From: Narthecium ossifragum
Lineage: Eukaryota > Streptophyta > Magnoliopsida > Dioscoreales > Nartheciaceae
Direction: 5' to 3'
DNA: 64,000 nt
NCBI GenBank assembly: GCA_963920575.1
Contig: OY986969.1
Span: 4,288,001-4,352,000, forward strand
A program made the translations under genes and the position numbers. How positions within the stretch are numbered: position 1 is the stretch's first letter; the number at the start of each line of letters is the position of its first letter. Of the stretch, positions 23,418 through 32,884 are shown one piece after another. The notes below the pieces were generated by a model. That model was not told the origin of the DNA and ran no database searches. It saw nothing but the letters and a program-made list of their open reading frames with translations.

Positions 23418-24220
23418 AATTTCTCGTTTCGAGGTTGAGCGATTCGATGGGAAAAGCAACTCCGGCTTGTGGTAACAGCGGGTGAAGGATATCCTAGTAT
23501 AGCAGGGTCTCTACAAGGCCCTGAAGGGAAAGAAGCCCGAGTCCGTGACTGCCGACGACTGGGAGGAGATTGAGATAAAGGCGGTGAGCACTATTAGGCT
23601 CTGCCTATCAGATGAGTTCATATACAACGTCATCAATAAGGACACGACTACAGGGATGTGGTCAAGGTTAGAAAGCTTGTTCATGATCAAATCTCTGACG
23701 AACAAGCTATTCCTGAAACAACAACTGTACACCTTGAGGATGAAGGAAGGTTCAGATCTGATAGAGCACATGAACACCTTCAATAGGATCATCACCCAGT
23801 TGCTGAGCGTGGAGGCCGGTTACAGTGGATGATGAAGACAAGGCCCTCCTCCTTTTGGTGTCTCTTCCACCTTCCTACGAGCACATGGTGACTACATTAC
23901 TCTATGGGAAGGAGTCCCTAGAGACAGAGGAAGTCACGGCGGCCCTGCTCTCCAATCCCTTGAGAAAGAGATCAACAGATGAGCCTGCCTCAGAGGCATA
24001 TTTGATAGAGGGGAAGCGCTCGTATGGGAAGGATGGCAAGATCAAAGGGAAAATAGACACTTGCTACTATTGCGGGAAGGAAGGCCACATCAAACGGCGA
24101 TGCATGAAGTACAATGATGATCTTACTAATGGGAAGGTCAAGGAGGAGGATGAGAAGAACAACAACGTAGTGACACTCGACAGCGACGTGTGTGTCATTA
24201 CGGGGGAGCTTCCGTACTAG
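23418..24220 (+). pseudogene. gag: Copia gag with CCHC knuckle, decayed
   Basis: The frame starts near FEVERFDGKSNS, typical of Copia gag (DUF4219/UBN2 type). It has in-frame stops TAA at 23473 and TAG at 23500, then runs through MWSRLESLFMIKSLTNKLFL and LYTLRMKEGSDL. A frameshift near 23825 leads into DDEDKALLLLVSLPPSYEHM and the zinc knuckle CYYCGKEGHIKRRC (about 24062-24103). It ends at TAG 24218. Nothing homologous to protease or pol follows before LTR2. Confidence 0.88.
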
Positions 24221-24483
24221 AGGTACGATGGGGTTTTCGATCGATCAAAGCGATCGGAAAGGCCAAGTCACGAGGTGTGTTGACTCGAATGTGTATGAAG
24301 GCCGAGTTATGCGGTAGGATGACTCGAATGGTGGCACGACAGAGTGTATGGAGGTCTGAGTCTCGATGGGGTCGATGGAGTCTTCAAGAGTCATGAGACG
24401 CAATGACTTGAAGAAGCGTAACACAAGGAGAGTGCAAGGTCCGAGCTAGTAAGAGTTCGACGGGGTTATGGTTCTCAGGAGTC

Positions 24484-24494
24484 GGGAGGGGGAG
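24484..24494 (+). other. Polypurine tract
   Basis: GGGAGGGGGAG sits two bases before LTR2 and would prime plus-strand cDNA. Confidence 0.85.
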
Positions 24495-24496
24495 TT

Positions 24497-25300
24497 TGTT
24501 GGAAAATCCCTCCCCATGAGAGACGTCGACGAGAAGCGGCTACAACGCATAGGAGAAGGTTGGCGTGCGAGAAGCCGTTTTTGGATCGATCTAGGAAGGC
24601 TCTGGATTGATCCAGACCTGTTATCCAGAGAGACGTCAGCAGAGTGAATCGATCCAAATCTACAGTGGATCGATCCATACCCAGGTTCCAGAGACGTGGA
24701 TTGAAGCAGTGCTCAGTGAATCGATCCAAACCCAAACCTGGATCGATCCAATGTCACAGTGGATCAATCCTAGACCAGTCGACAGAGAACTGGTTTGGCC
24801 AACACACAGTTTGATCGATCCAGATCTATAGTGGATCGATCCAAGACCAATTGACAGAGAACTGGTTTGGCCAACGCACAGTTGGACCGATCCAGACCTC
24901 TCTTGGATCGATCGAAAACCGACGAGATGCAAAACTGACTTTGATCTAACGGCTTAAATCACTCCGATTGAGGTTATTTAAGACCGGGATACATGTTAGG
25001 GTTTTGTAGAACATGGATTCTCATATGGGAGGCCTAAAGAGAGGTTTTAGGGCTTGAGAGAAAGCAAAGACAGAGAGAGATCTGTAAGTACGTGATAACG
25101 TACTGGGAGGGAAGAGAGGATTGTTGAGAGAGTTAGAGAGTGCTCTGTAATCTTCTCACATAGTGAAGCTCTTCTTCCCGTGATTTTTTTTTTCCTTTGC
25201 GGTAATTTGTCAGAAGGTTTTCCACGTTAAATTCTGGTGTTTCTTTCTTATCCTATTCTATTGATTCCCATCTTGGTTACGTCCCGCCGAATTCCTAACA
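24497..25300 (+). repeat. 3' LTR of the gag-only Copia element
   Basis: 804 bp, starting TGTTGGAAAATCCC and ending CCTAACA, followed by TSD TTCTA. It is highly similar to the 5' LTR but with small differences in its GGATCGATCC array, including sites decayed to GAATCGATCC or GGACCGATCC. Confidence 0.9.
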
Positions 25301-25305
25301 TTCTA

Positions 25306-26480
25306 ATGGTGATATCAAGTATACATTTTAAAATTTAACATTGTTACTTGTGATAATAGAACCTCAATATGGTTTTGTGTTTAGCATTGGAGTGTGGAAT
25401 AAATTGTAGATATTGCTATGATCTATGGATATTGATATGTTAGTGAGAAGCATCAACTGCATGCCAACGTACCGGATCAAGGTTTACATTGACTTTAGAT
25501 AAGTTGTTTCATTATGTTCTCTAATCAACGCGTGTGATTTTAGATGATTTCTTAACGATCAGAAGTTCTGCAGGTTGTGACAGATTTTCATCTTATCAGA
25601 ACTTTTGCACGTTGTAACAACACATGGGATGATTTGTCTTAGATGATTACTTATTGTGACAGGAGCAACTAATAGATAAAGTAAATATAGAATGCTAGGG
25701 TGCATGATTGGTTATAATGCCAAGTGATAGGAGGCCTTGGAGTCCATGTTAAGAGAGACAGTCACTGGAGTCACAGCCCTCGAACCGAGTCACAAGTCGT
25801 ACATTGGTTAAGGCATGTAACCTTTTGTGTGTGAATGATTATTGTATTCTAAGCGCGGGTATAATGCTTTATTTTATTTTATTTTATTTTTTAAAAGAAA
25901 ATCTTGCAGTACCATTCCCTCAATGGAGTCCATTTTATATCGGATAAAAATTTAGATACATGATCACGCAGCATATACATTGCACATGTTTACATGGCCA
26001 CTTGATCGGTGGTATATTACCGATCAAATTATTGTTTTGTCGGTGGAACACTACCGATTGGTACCTTTATATTATACTCAGGGGCAAATCCAGCCTCTCG
26101 AGTAAGGGAGGGATGAGGGAGGAAGGGTCAGGGCGACAGGGTTTGGGGGGTATTGATATATAATTCAATCGGTAGTATATATTGATTGGTTAATCGAATC
26201 TATTTGTAGGTTGTTTATTTTGTATATCGGCATGTGTAATATACGTGTCATGATCCATGTATTCCAATCAGATGGGTCCTTCTATATTCACAGATCAATC
26301 ACTCAGACGCATCCAAATAGCCACGCGTACATTGAATCCAGACAACTTTCCTCCCTGGACATTCAATGAATCGAGACATAAGAGGTCTTGTACTTATACA
26401 ACCCTGCTAATTAACTGGTCCTTTATCATCTCCATTTGATCAGCAGCACTTCCTCCTCATTGCCTCTCTCACTCTCTCTA
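25306..26480. other. Intergenic stretch with palindromic CGGTAG/CTACCG module
   Basis: No gene is seen. Around 25990-26200 the motif ATCGGTGG...TACCGATC recurs, as in 36.8 kb and 40.9 kb. A short TTTTA run lies at 25870-25890. Confidence 0.5.
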
Positions 26481-26561
26481 CCAGACCCAAACAAGCTCAC
26501 CTTGGATACAACCAACCACACAGCCCACCAGAGCTCCAGACCGCCGGCGCCGTCACGGGGT

Positions 26562-26836
26562 TGCATGCATCCGCGTGGGACACAGCCCTATACCAATAGA
26601 ATCATCCGATCCGCCGAGCAGCATATGCTGCGACGACGTGCCGCGGTTGGTGGAATACCAGTGGGTATATTCTCGCTCTTCACTCGGATCCAATCAAACA
26701 TTATAATCACAGAAACCCTACGACGCGGATAGAAAGGTTGTCATATAAAGTATAAACACGTTACAGCATCACATGATCCACATTTGCAGAAGAAATATAC
26801 CACATAGATTCCACACAAAAAGGGATACAATAATTG
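26562..26836 (+). promoter_or_regulatory. Promoter region of DUF506 gene 1 with conserved HD-Zip I site
   Basis: A block with TGCATGCATCC-CGTG (26563 on) and ATCATCCGATCCGCC is shared with the promoters of the other two copies. A second block at 26796-26836 (ATACCAC, AGATTCCACACA, TACAATAATTG) is also shared. CAATAATTG is a perfect HD-Zip class I site (CAAT-A/T-ATTG). A TATA-like TTATATG follows at about 26848, then a CT microsatellite in the probable 5' leader. Confidence 0.65.
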
Positions 26837-26895
26837 CTCATGTCCTTTATATGTTGACATCCTCTCTTCATCACTACTGTACTTTTGGAATCACC

Positions 26896-26900
<5 letters not shown>

Positions 26901-26929
<29 letters not shown>
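26901..26929 (+). repeat. CT microsatellite in 5' leader of DUF506 gene 1
   Basis: About 15 CT units. Similar CT runs precede the other two copies, consistent with a conserved pyrimidine-rich leader or core promoter. Confidence 0.85.
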
Positions 26930-27004
26930 ACATCTTGATCTCTTCTTCCTAACGCACACCACACACACACTCTCTCTAGCTCTATATACATCCATCTAGG
27001 TCTG

Positions 27005-27880
27005 ATGGCTATGTTCATACGAGCTAAACGGGTTTCAGACCCGCTGGACCACAAGATGAAGGCCCGGCTCATCGGCGACGAGTGCGGCTACAGCAGCAGT
27101 GGCAGCGACCACGAAGCCGTCGAGCCGTCCTTCTTCTCTGGCCTAGTCCATGCCTTCTTCGAGATCGACGACCTCATCTCCGTGGCCGCCGGTGATGACG
27201 CTGACAACGCTTCGGATCATGGCGATGACTCTGACAATGACGGTGACAATGGCGATGATGATTACAAAGACATGGCGACGGTGCTGCGGGACGAGATAGA
27301 AGCGCTTGGGAAGAGGAATCGGTTCCGCCGCCGCCTATTGAGTGATGTGACGAGCATCATGGAGGATCTCGCCGAGCTGAAGCCGAGCTGCGCAGGGTAT
27401 CGGCGGGCGGTGATGACGAGGCTGAGGGAGGCCGGGTACAACGCCGGCCTCTGTAAGGCGAGGTGGGAGAGCCAGAAGGGCCTCGTGGCCGGCCACCACG
27501 AGTACATCGACGTGGTGGCACAGGGGAAAAAAGGAGAAGGGACGACGACGAGGTACATCGTCGACGTGGGGTTTCCGGAAGAGTTCGAGATCGCGAGGGC
27601 CACCGAGGAGTACATGAATGTGCTGTCGGCGCTTCCGAGAGTATTAGTGGCGAGGCCGGAGGAAGTGAAGCGGGTGGTGCGGGCGGTGGCCAAGGCGGCC
27701 AGGAAGTCACTAAAGAGCCGAGGACTGCACCCGCCGCCATGGCGCACGAACATGTACATTGTGGCCAAGTGGCTGGGGCCGTATCGGCGCACCACCAATC
27801 CCTTGCCGTCTTCCGCTGCCGCTGCTACCGCCTCCACCGGAGGCATCAAGTGCCGCACAATTGGATTCCAGGCGTTGTGA
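27005..27880 (+). CDS. DUF506 (PDDEXK_6) family protein, copy 1
   Basis: A 291-residue intronless ORF. N-terminus MAMFIRAKRVSDPLDHKMKA, then an FFSGLVHAFFEIDD segment, an acidic Asp-rich linker (about 60-90), a helical segment (LGKRNRFRRRLLSDV), and the conserved core: LREAGYNAGLCKARWE, GHHEYIDVV, RYIVDVGFPEEFEIAR, and near the C-terminus RGLHPPPWR and VAKWLGPYRRTTNP. These motifs define plant DUF506, a predicted PD-(D/E)XK nuclease-like fold of uncertain activity. Arabidopsis members repress root-hair growth and bind calmodulin-type Ca sensors; function here is inferred only from family. The start is supported by alignment with the two paralogues. Third positions are GC-rich, unlike the AT-rich flanks. 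Confidence 0.92.
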   Translation: MAMFIRAKRVSDPLDHKMKARLIGDECGYSSSGSDHEAVEPSFFSGLVHAFFEIDDLISVAAGDDADNASDHGDDSDNDGDNGDDDYKDMATVLRDEIEALGKRNRFRRRLLSDVTSIMEDLAELKPSCAGYRRAVMTRLREAGYNAGLCKARWESQKGLVAGHHEYIDVVAQGKKGEGTTTRYIVDVGFPEEFEIARATEEYMNVLSALPRVLVARPEEVKRVVRAVAKAARKSLKSRGLHPPPWRTNMYIVAKWLGPYRRTTNPLPSSAAAATASTGGIKCRTIGFQAL

Positions 27881-28990
27881 TCCCCGATGTAGAGTTTGGA
27901 AATTTGTTATGATAACTCCTTTATTATGTTATGATGTAAGATTGTAAGATATATGCGGCGGCCGACGGCGAGCTTGGAGGTTGGGAAAAATACTCGCGCG
28001 TCTTGGTGTCCTCTTCATGTGTACACGTTGTAAAATAGTATAACGGCGTGTTGCAGGTGTTAATTAAATTAAAAACATGTAGGAATGGAGTTGGCTGATT
28101 CTTAATTAATGGAAGGTACGTATTTGGATTTTGGTCAAACTCAAACACCAATCTAAGTATATTAAGTACGGTTAATGTGGATAATTATCATGTGTGGCCA
28201 TCCTAATTAACTAGTCATCTCAAGTGGCTAGCTAGAACATGATGATGTTAATGGATTGATTTTTGGATCAAATCCCCAAATGCCATCAAATTTGTATGAT
28301 ATGACATCGAATATTAGAGCCAGATAATGGTGGCTAATTAAAGAATCACAATCTTGATGAACGAAAACCAATATCTATTCACTACATTCAACCTTTTTCC
28401 TTTATTTCTAGGAGGAAGTTCTGCAAGATTATAAGAGAGTTAGCGTGCGCGCATTACTGACTCGTCTTTTTAGTTGAGTCTTTAATTATATCTGTTTTAC
28501 ACAAGGCAATGCTGTTACAATCAACCAGAGACAGAGAGAGAGAGAGAGTGCATTATTACTACGGAGTTCTCTTTTTTTAGTTGAGTTTTAATTCTGATTT
28601 AGACAAGGCAACGCTATTTAATTGTTGCTCAAAAATTATACCAGAACGGGTATTACCTAGTCGCTGGACATGTGAGATGGCCACTAGATAGACATGTGAG
28701 GTGGCCACTAGATAGACATGTGAGGTGCGTCAAAAGAATAGGGTTTTATCATGCATAAACAGAGCAATTCTAATAAATATATGAGACACGTGACGCGATT
28801 TATACACGCCACGTTGGGTTGTGTGGGAGCCGATCCGCACGGGATCGGTTAGAAATCATTTTTCAGTTCGATAATTGAGAGACAAAATCCTTCAATAAAC
28901 GAGACCCATACTGTCCACTTGAGCAGCATGCAGGTCCATCACCTTTCTCATCCCATCAAAATCCAGACCTAATAATAGACCTAACGTCCA
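27881..28990. other. Intergenic stretch between DUF506 copies 1 and 2
   Basis: AT-rich with no gene seen. An imperfect 60-bp direct duplication (about 28464-28520 and 28560-28620; TTTAGTTGAGT...ACAAGGCAA) and a three-copy 24-bp tandem repeat lie within it. Confidence 0.5.
28667..28727. repeat. 24-bp tandem repeat, about 2.5 copies
   Basis: GACATGTGAGGTGGCCACTA recurs at 28667, 28691 and 28715, period 24 bp, with one mismatch in the first copy. Confidence 0.9.
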
Positions 28991-29015
28991 ACAAAGCTCA
29001 CCTCTAGCTGCCTGG

Positions 29016-29259
29016 GTTTCATGCATCCACGTGTGTGGCGTATACATATGGAGCTAGCCCTACCAACAGGGCAGCAGGATCATCCAACCGGAAAGAGCCG
29101 CATATGCCAAGCCGGTATACCTTTTTGCACTTTAGATCCAAGAATAAACATAATTACAGGGACCCCTGAAGACGAGGACCGACAGAGATCCAACTCCCAC
29201 ACACGGTTGCTCACCTCCGCATAACAGTTCCACACAGATCGAGTGAGGTACAATAATTG
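29016..29259 (+). promoter_or_regulatory. Promoter region of DUF506 gene 2 with HD-Zip I site and G-box
   Basis: Shares CATGCATCC-CGTG and GATCATCCAACCGG with copy 1, and here contains a G-box CACGTG (29028-29033). The second shared block (TTCCACACA, GGTACAATAATTG; site 29249-29259) carries CAATAATTG. The start codon is farther away (about 376 bp) than in the other copies, so sequence was probably inserted between. Confidence 0.62.
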
Positions 29260-29540
29260 AGCTGGCTGTCTCATTATTCATTATTATATACGACTAGCGG
29301 TCGGTCTTATACGGGTAACTATCACCTCCGTTTCATCTTTATCGTTTGATATCCAACATCTTTATTCATCTAATAGGATATATTAAATCTTATATAATAG
29401 AATTATAAATCTATGATTATGATTTATGATGCAGGTCATCACCCCATCAATATCATGATGTTGTCCTTCAGATGTTAACATCGATCGATCCTTTCATTTC
29501 TATTCTTTTGGAATAATCTCATCTCATTGTCATCTCTCTT

Positions 29541-29562
29541 TAATTCTCTCTCTCTCTCTCTC
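29541..29562 (+). repeat. CT microsatellite upstream of DUF506 gene 2
   Basis: About 11 CT units, placed like those of copies 1 and 3, about 75 bp before the start codon. Confidence 0.8.
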
Positions 29563-29635
29563 TATAATACATATAGATACGATCTTCTCATGTATAACTC
29601 TCTCTCAAGTTATTAAGTTATTAGTGGTATAGCTC

Positions 29636-30544
29636 ATGGCTACGGTCATACGAGCAGCTAAACGGGTTTCGGATCCGCTGGACCACAAGATGAAGGCCCG
29701 GCTCATCGGCGACAAGTGCAGCTACAGCAGCATCGGCAGAGAGCACGGTGCCGTCGAGCCGTCCTGCTTCTCAGGCCTAGTCCATGCCTTCCTTGAGATC
29801 GATGACTTTGTATCCGTCGCCGCTGTGGACGACGGCGACGGAGATAACGCTGCCGACCACTGCAACGGCGACTTCGACAGTGACGGTGGCAATGGTGGTG
29901 ATGACTTGGAAGACATGGCGGCGGTGTTGCGGTCCAAGATAGAAGCGCTTGGGAAGAGGAACCGGTTCTGCCGCCGGCTATTGAGTGATGTGACGAGCAT
30001 CACGGAGGATCTTGATCTTGCTGAGCTAAAGCCGAGATGCTCCGGCTATCGGAGAGTGGTGGTGAAGAGGCTGAGGGAGGCCGGGTACAATGCCGGCCTC
30101 TGCAAGGCGAGTTGGGAGAGCCAAAAGGGCCTCGTGGCCGGCCGCCACGAGTACATCGACGTGGTAGCGGCAGGGAAAGGAGAAGGGACGACGACGAGGT
30201 ACATTGTTGACGTGGGGTTTCCGGAAGAGTTCGAGATCGCGAGGGCCACCAAAGAGTACACGAATGTCGCGGCGGCGCTCCCGAGAGTATTGCTGGTGAC
30301 GCCGGAGGAAGTGAAGCAGTTGGTGCGGGCGGTGGCCAAGGCGGCCCGGAAGTCTTTGAAGAGCCGGGGACTACACCCGCCGCCGTGGCGCAAGAGCCGG
30401 TACATGGTGGCCAAGTGGCTTGGGCCTTATCGGCGGACAACCAATCCCTTGTCGTCTTCCTCCGTCGCCACCGCTGCCGGTAACATCAAGTGCCCCACCA
30501 TCGGATTCCATATATGCGGCGCCGCTAATCCCTCTTGCTCATGA
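29636..30544 (+). CDS. DUF506 (PDDEXK_6) family protein, copy 2
   Basis: A 302-residue intronless ORF, clearly paralogous to copy 1 over its full length. Start MATVIRAAKRVSDPLDHKMK; core LREAGYNAGLCKASWE, GRHEYIDVV, RYIVDVGFPEEFEIAR; end RGLHPPPWRKSRYMVAKWLG and PYRRTTNP. The Asp-rich linker differs in length and order from copy 1, as expected for a disordered stretch, while the core is nearly unchanged. It is a tandem copy in the same orientation, 1.76 kb downstream of copy 1. Role as for the family: predicted nuclease-like fold, no proven activity. The C-terminus (ICGAANPSCS) is extended relative to copy 1. Confidence 0.92.
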   Translation: MATVIRAAKRVSDPLDHKMKARLIGDKCSYSSIGREHGAVEPSCFSGLVHAFLEIDDFVSVAAVDDGDGDNAADHCNGDFDSDGGNGGDDLEDMAAVLRSKIEALGKRNRFCRRLLSDVTSITEDLDLAELKPRCSGYRRVVVKRLREAGYNAGLCKASWESQKGLVAGRHEYIDVVAAGKGEGTTTRYIVDVGFPEEFEIARATKEYTNVAAALPRVLLVTPEEVKQLVRAVAKAARKSLKSRGLHPPPWRKSRYMVAKWLGPYRRTTNPLSSSSVATAAGNIKCPTIGFHICGAANPSCS

Positions 30545-30639
30545 GTATTATGATTGAAGGTTTGGAAAATGAAAAACGATTTTTAGCCGGCCCGTGCCAC
30601 CCAACCCATAGTGACGTGTACCGATCGCACCAGCTGTTC

Positions 30640-30858
30640 TTTATATCAATTACTATGTGTATATGTATGTGTATACGTATGCATGTACGTGTAGAGACAC
30701 AAACGTATGATAGATGTACATGCATGTGTATGTGTATATATATGTGTATATGTGTACACATGTAAATATGTATATATGTATATTTATATTTCTAATGTAT
30801 GTATGTATATATGGATGTGTATGTGTGTATATATATGTGATATATATATATCTCGTAT
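30640..30858. repeat. TG/TA-rich microsatellite
   Basis: Runs of TATGTGTA, TGTATG and TATATA. ORFs across it (for example Tyr/Cys/Met-rich ones) are composition artefacts. Confidence 0.85.
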
Positions 30859-30859
30859 A

Positions 30860-32875
30860 CTAGGTCGGCCCCGTGCCACCCGGTACGGGTAACCACACAC
30901 CCCTACTACCCTCTAACCACCCACTCTGATTGCCCTCTCTACGACTCAGCTGTCACGTGTCCCCCTCTCTCATCCTCTCTATATGAATCAGCTGTCATGT
31001 GTGAGAAAATAGATGAGTCAGATTGTGACTCATAAAAGCTAATTTTATATAATATATGTATATCTATGTATGCATGTCTACCCATGCCACAAATCTCAAG
31101 AAAGTCATCTTGAAATTCTAGACATGTGTAAATCTATGCTGCTACATCGGGTTAGATTTTAGCCAATCCTATATGGGGTTAACTAAATATCACTGCTCTT
31201 GGAAAATATATAGGCAATTATGCTTAAATGAAGAAATAGTGGGAATATATTGTTGTTCTTGTTCTAGATTAATAAACAAGTAGTTATCTTTGCTTTTTTT
31301 ATTGCACGTATTTGTTTGAAATATAGAAATAAATTAGCAATGATGGTTTAAGGTAATGAAGTAATATTTGGCTGTAAAAGGGATAATAAAGATAGAAATA
31401 GTTATTTTTAGGACAAGATTCAAAAACTATTCTTGTGTGGACATGGAGAATTATACGTTTTCTTTGTATTCTTCTTAGTATTTGCTATGTCAGTATGATT
31501 GAGATTTGTGTCACGGTGGATTATGACAATGTACATGTGTCTCGAGATTCGGGGTCATCTCTGACGTCTGATTATGGATCGTAATTTATCCCGCCTGGCG
31601 GTCCCTGCTCAGGGGACCCTAAACGGGTTCGAAATCGAGTTTGGGAGACGTGTGTAAAACCTCGATCAGGATCAGGATGGGGTCGAGAAAGGACTCCCCT
31701 ATTCGGGCCACCCCAATTGGATAGGATAGGATCATAGAAGGTCGGGAAAAATGACTTGTCATTTTGAGACAATTTTGTTTGGATTGTCATTTTGACATCT
31801 TTTATTTGTATTATTTGAGACAATTTAGCTTTGAATTATTATTTGGGATAATATTTTTGAATTGTTATTGATACAATTCATGTTTGGATCATTTCATAGA
31901 GACAAGTTTTGTTTGGATTGTCTTTTAAAATGATAACTCTTCATAGTGATATTAAATATAATGTATTCAATGTGTTAAAAAATTTTAGGGCGGGGTTCAG
32001 GTGTGTCGGCGTGGGGTCGGAGTGCAGTAACTATCGGGGCGGGGCGGGGCGGGGCGGGGCGGGGCAGGGCGGGGTGGGGGTGCTAGGTTAGGTTACGGGG
32101 TCAGGGGAGGGGGGCCCCGCCCCACCCCGCCATCTCTACGTCGTTTGATATTATATTAACTTTAATGGCTCAACCAGAAAGCTCAAGCCCTGTAGGGTGA
32201 TTGGTGGGGGCGACTCTATACTAAAATGAATTGTCTAACAAATTTTGAGAACAAGGTGCCCTTATTTGGAGAGGATTAAGGTGCCCTTATCCATGGCCCG
32301 GTTGATTTGATTATACAGTCATTGTAATACGTCGTTAGTGTACATGTCAGATAATGTAGTATTTTACTTTTTGAACTTTAACACGTTGGAAGCTAGCTAT
32401 ATAGCTCTGTAACACTTTTGAGTGGATATAATTTTATATGAAACTCATTTATTATTCACTTTTTGTAATACCACAATTAGCCTTGTACAACCTCTTCATC
32501 AAACTTATAAGGAGCAATAACGGTTACAATCGTTTTCCTTTTATTAGTTTATTTACATGTATATTTTCCTAAGTTAACTTTGTATATTTTTATCATCTTT
32601 CTAGGTTAGTTTTAAATATATATCATTATAATCATAAGCCAGGATATTAGTTTTAAATATACATATCTATCTACTTTATAAGATCCAAGGTAGTTACTTT
32701 TATGACTCATCATCTGAGTCATAAGCTTATACACACATGGCATATACGTGACATACACATTGTATAAAATTATAAATAAACAAAAAAAGGATAGTGGCTG
32801 ATGTGACGTAAGTTATAATAGAGATAGTGGGGGCGGGCAGTTAGCCGTGCCAGGTGGCACGGGCCCATCACCTAG
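30860..32875. mobile_element. MULE-like non-autonomous DNA transposon (candidate)
   Basis: The ends are inverted: left CTAGGTCGGCCCCGTGCCAC; right, on the other strand, CTAGGTGATGGGCCCGTGCC. Both continue with GGTACGGGTAAC / GGCACGGCTAAC, and both subterminal regions carry GACTCATAAAAG. Flanking 9-mers TCTCGTATA (30851-30859) and TTTCATATA (32876-32884) match at 7 of 9, as for an old Mutator-type TSD. No transposase is seen. Inside are a decayed stretch at 31560-31740 and a GGGGC block. Confidence 0.55.
32036..32080 (+). repeat. GGGGC pentamer repeat, G-quadruplex-capable
   Basis: Six consecutive GGGGC units followed by AGGGC, GGGGT and GGGGG. A CCCCGCC-rich stretch (32115-32130) lies downstream and ends GCCATCTCTA, which resembles GC-rich ends of some hAT elements. 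Confidence 0.8.
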
Positions 32876-32884
32876 TTTCATATA

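Larger units (their letters stand above)
18465..25300 (+). mobile_element. Gag-only Copia-type LTR retrotransposon with nested solo LTR
   Basis: Two similar LTRs (18465-19305 and 24497-25300) are flanked by a perfect 5-bp TSD, TTCTA (18460-18464 and 25301-25305). Inside are a Met-type primer site, a long leader, a decayed gag with a CCHC knuckle and a polypurine tract. No protease, integrase or RT is present, so it must have used proteins from another Copia element. A 2335-bp Tekay-like solo LTR is nested in the leader. The first base pairs of LTR1 are mutated (TATGGGG versus TGTTGGA). Confidence 0.88.

Noticed and set aside
27262..27858. Long minus-strand ORFs opposite DUF506 copies 1 and 2, and plus-strand ORFs opposite copy 3
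   Set aside because: Shadows of GC-rich coding sequence. They have no domain and occur in the same way in all copies because third-position GC removes stops.
30525..30892. ORFs rich in Cys, Met, His and Tyr on both strands
   Set aside because: They are translations of TG/TA microsatellites.
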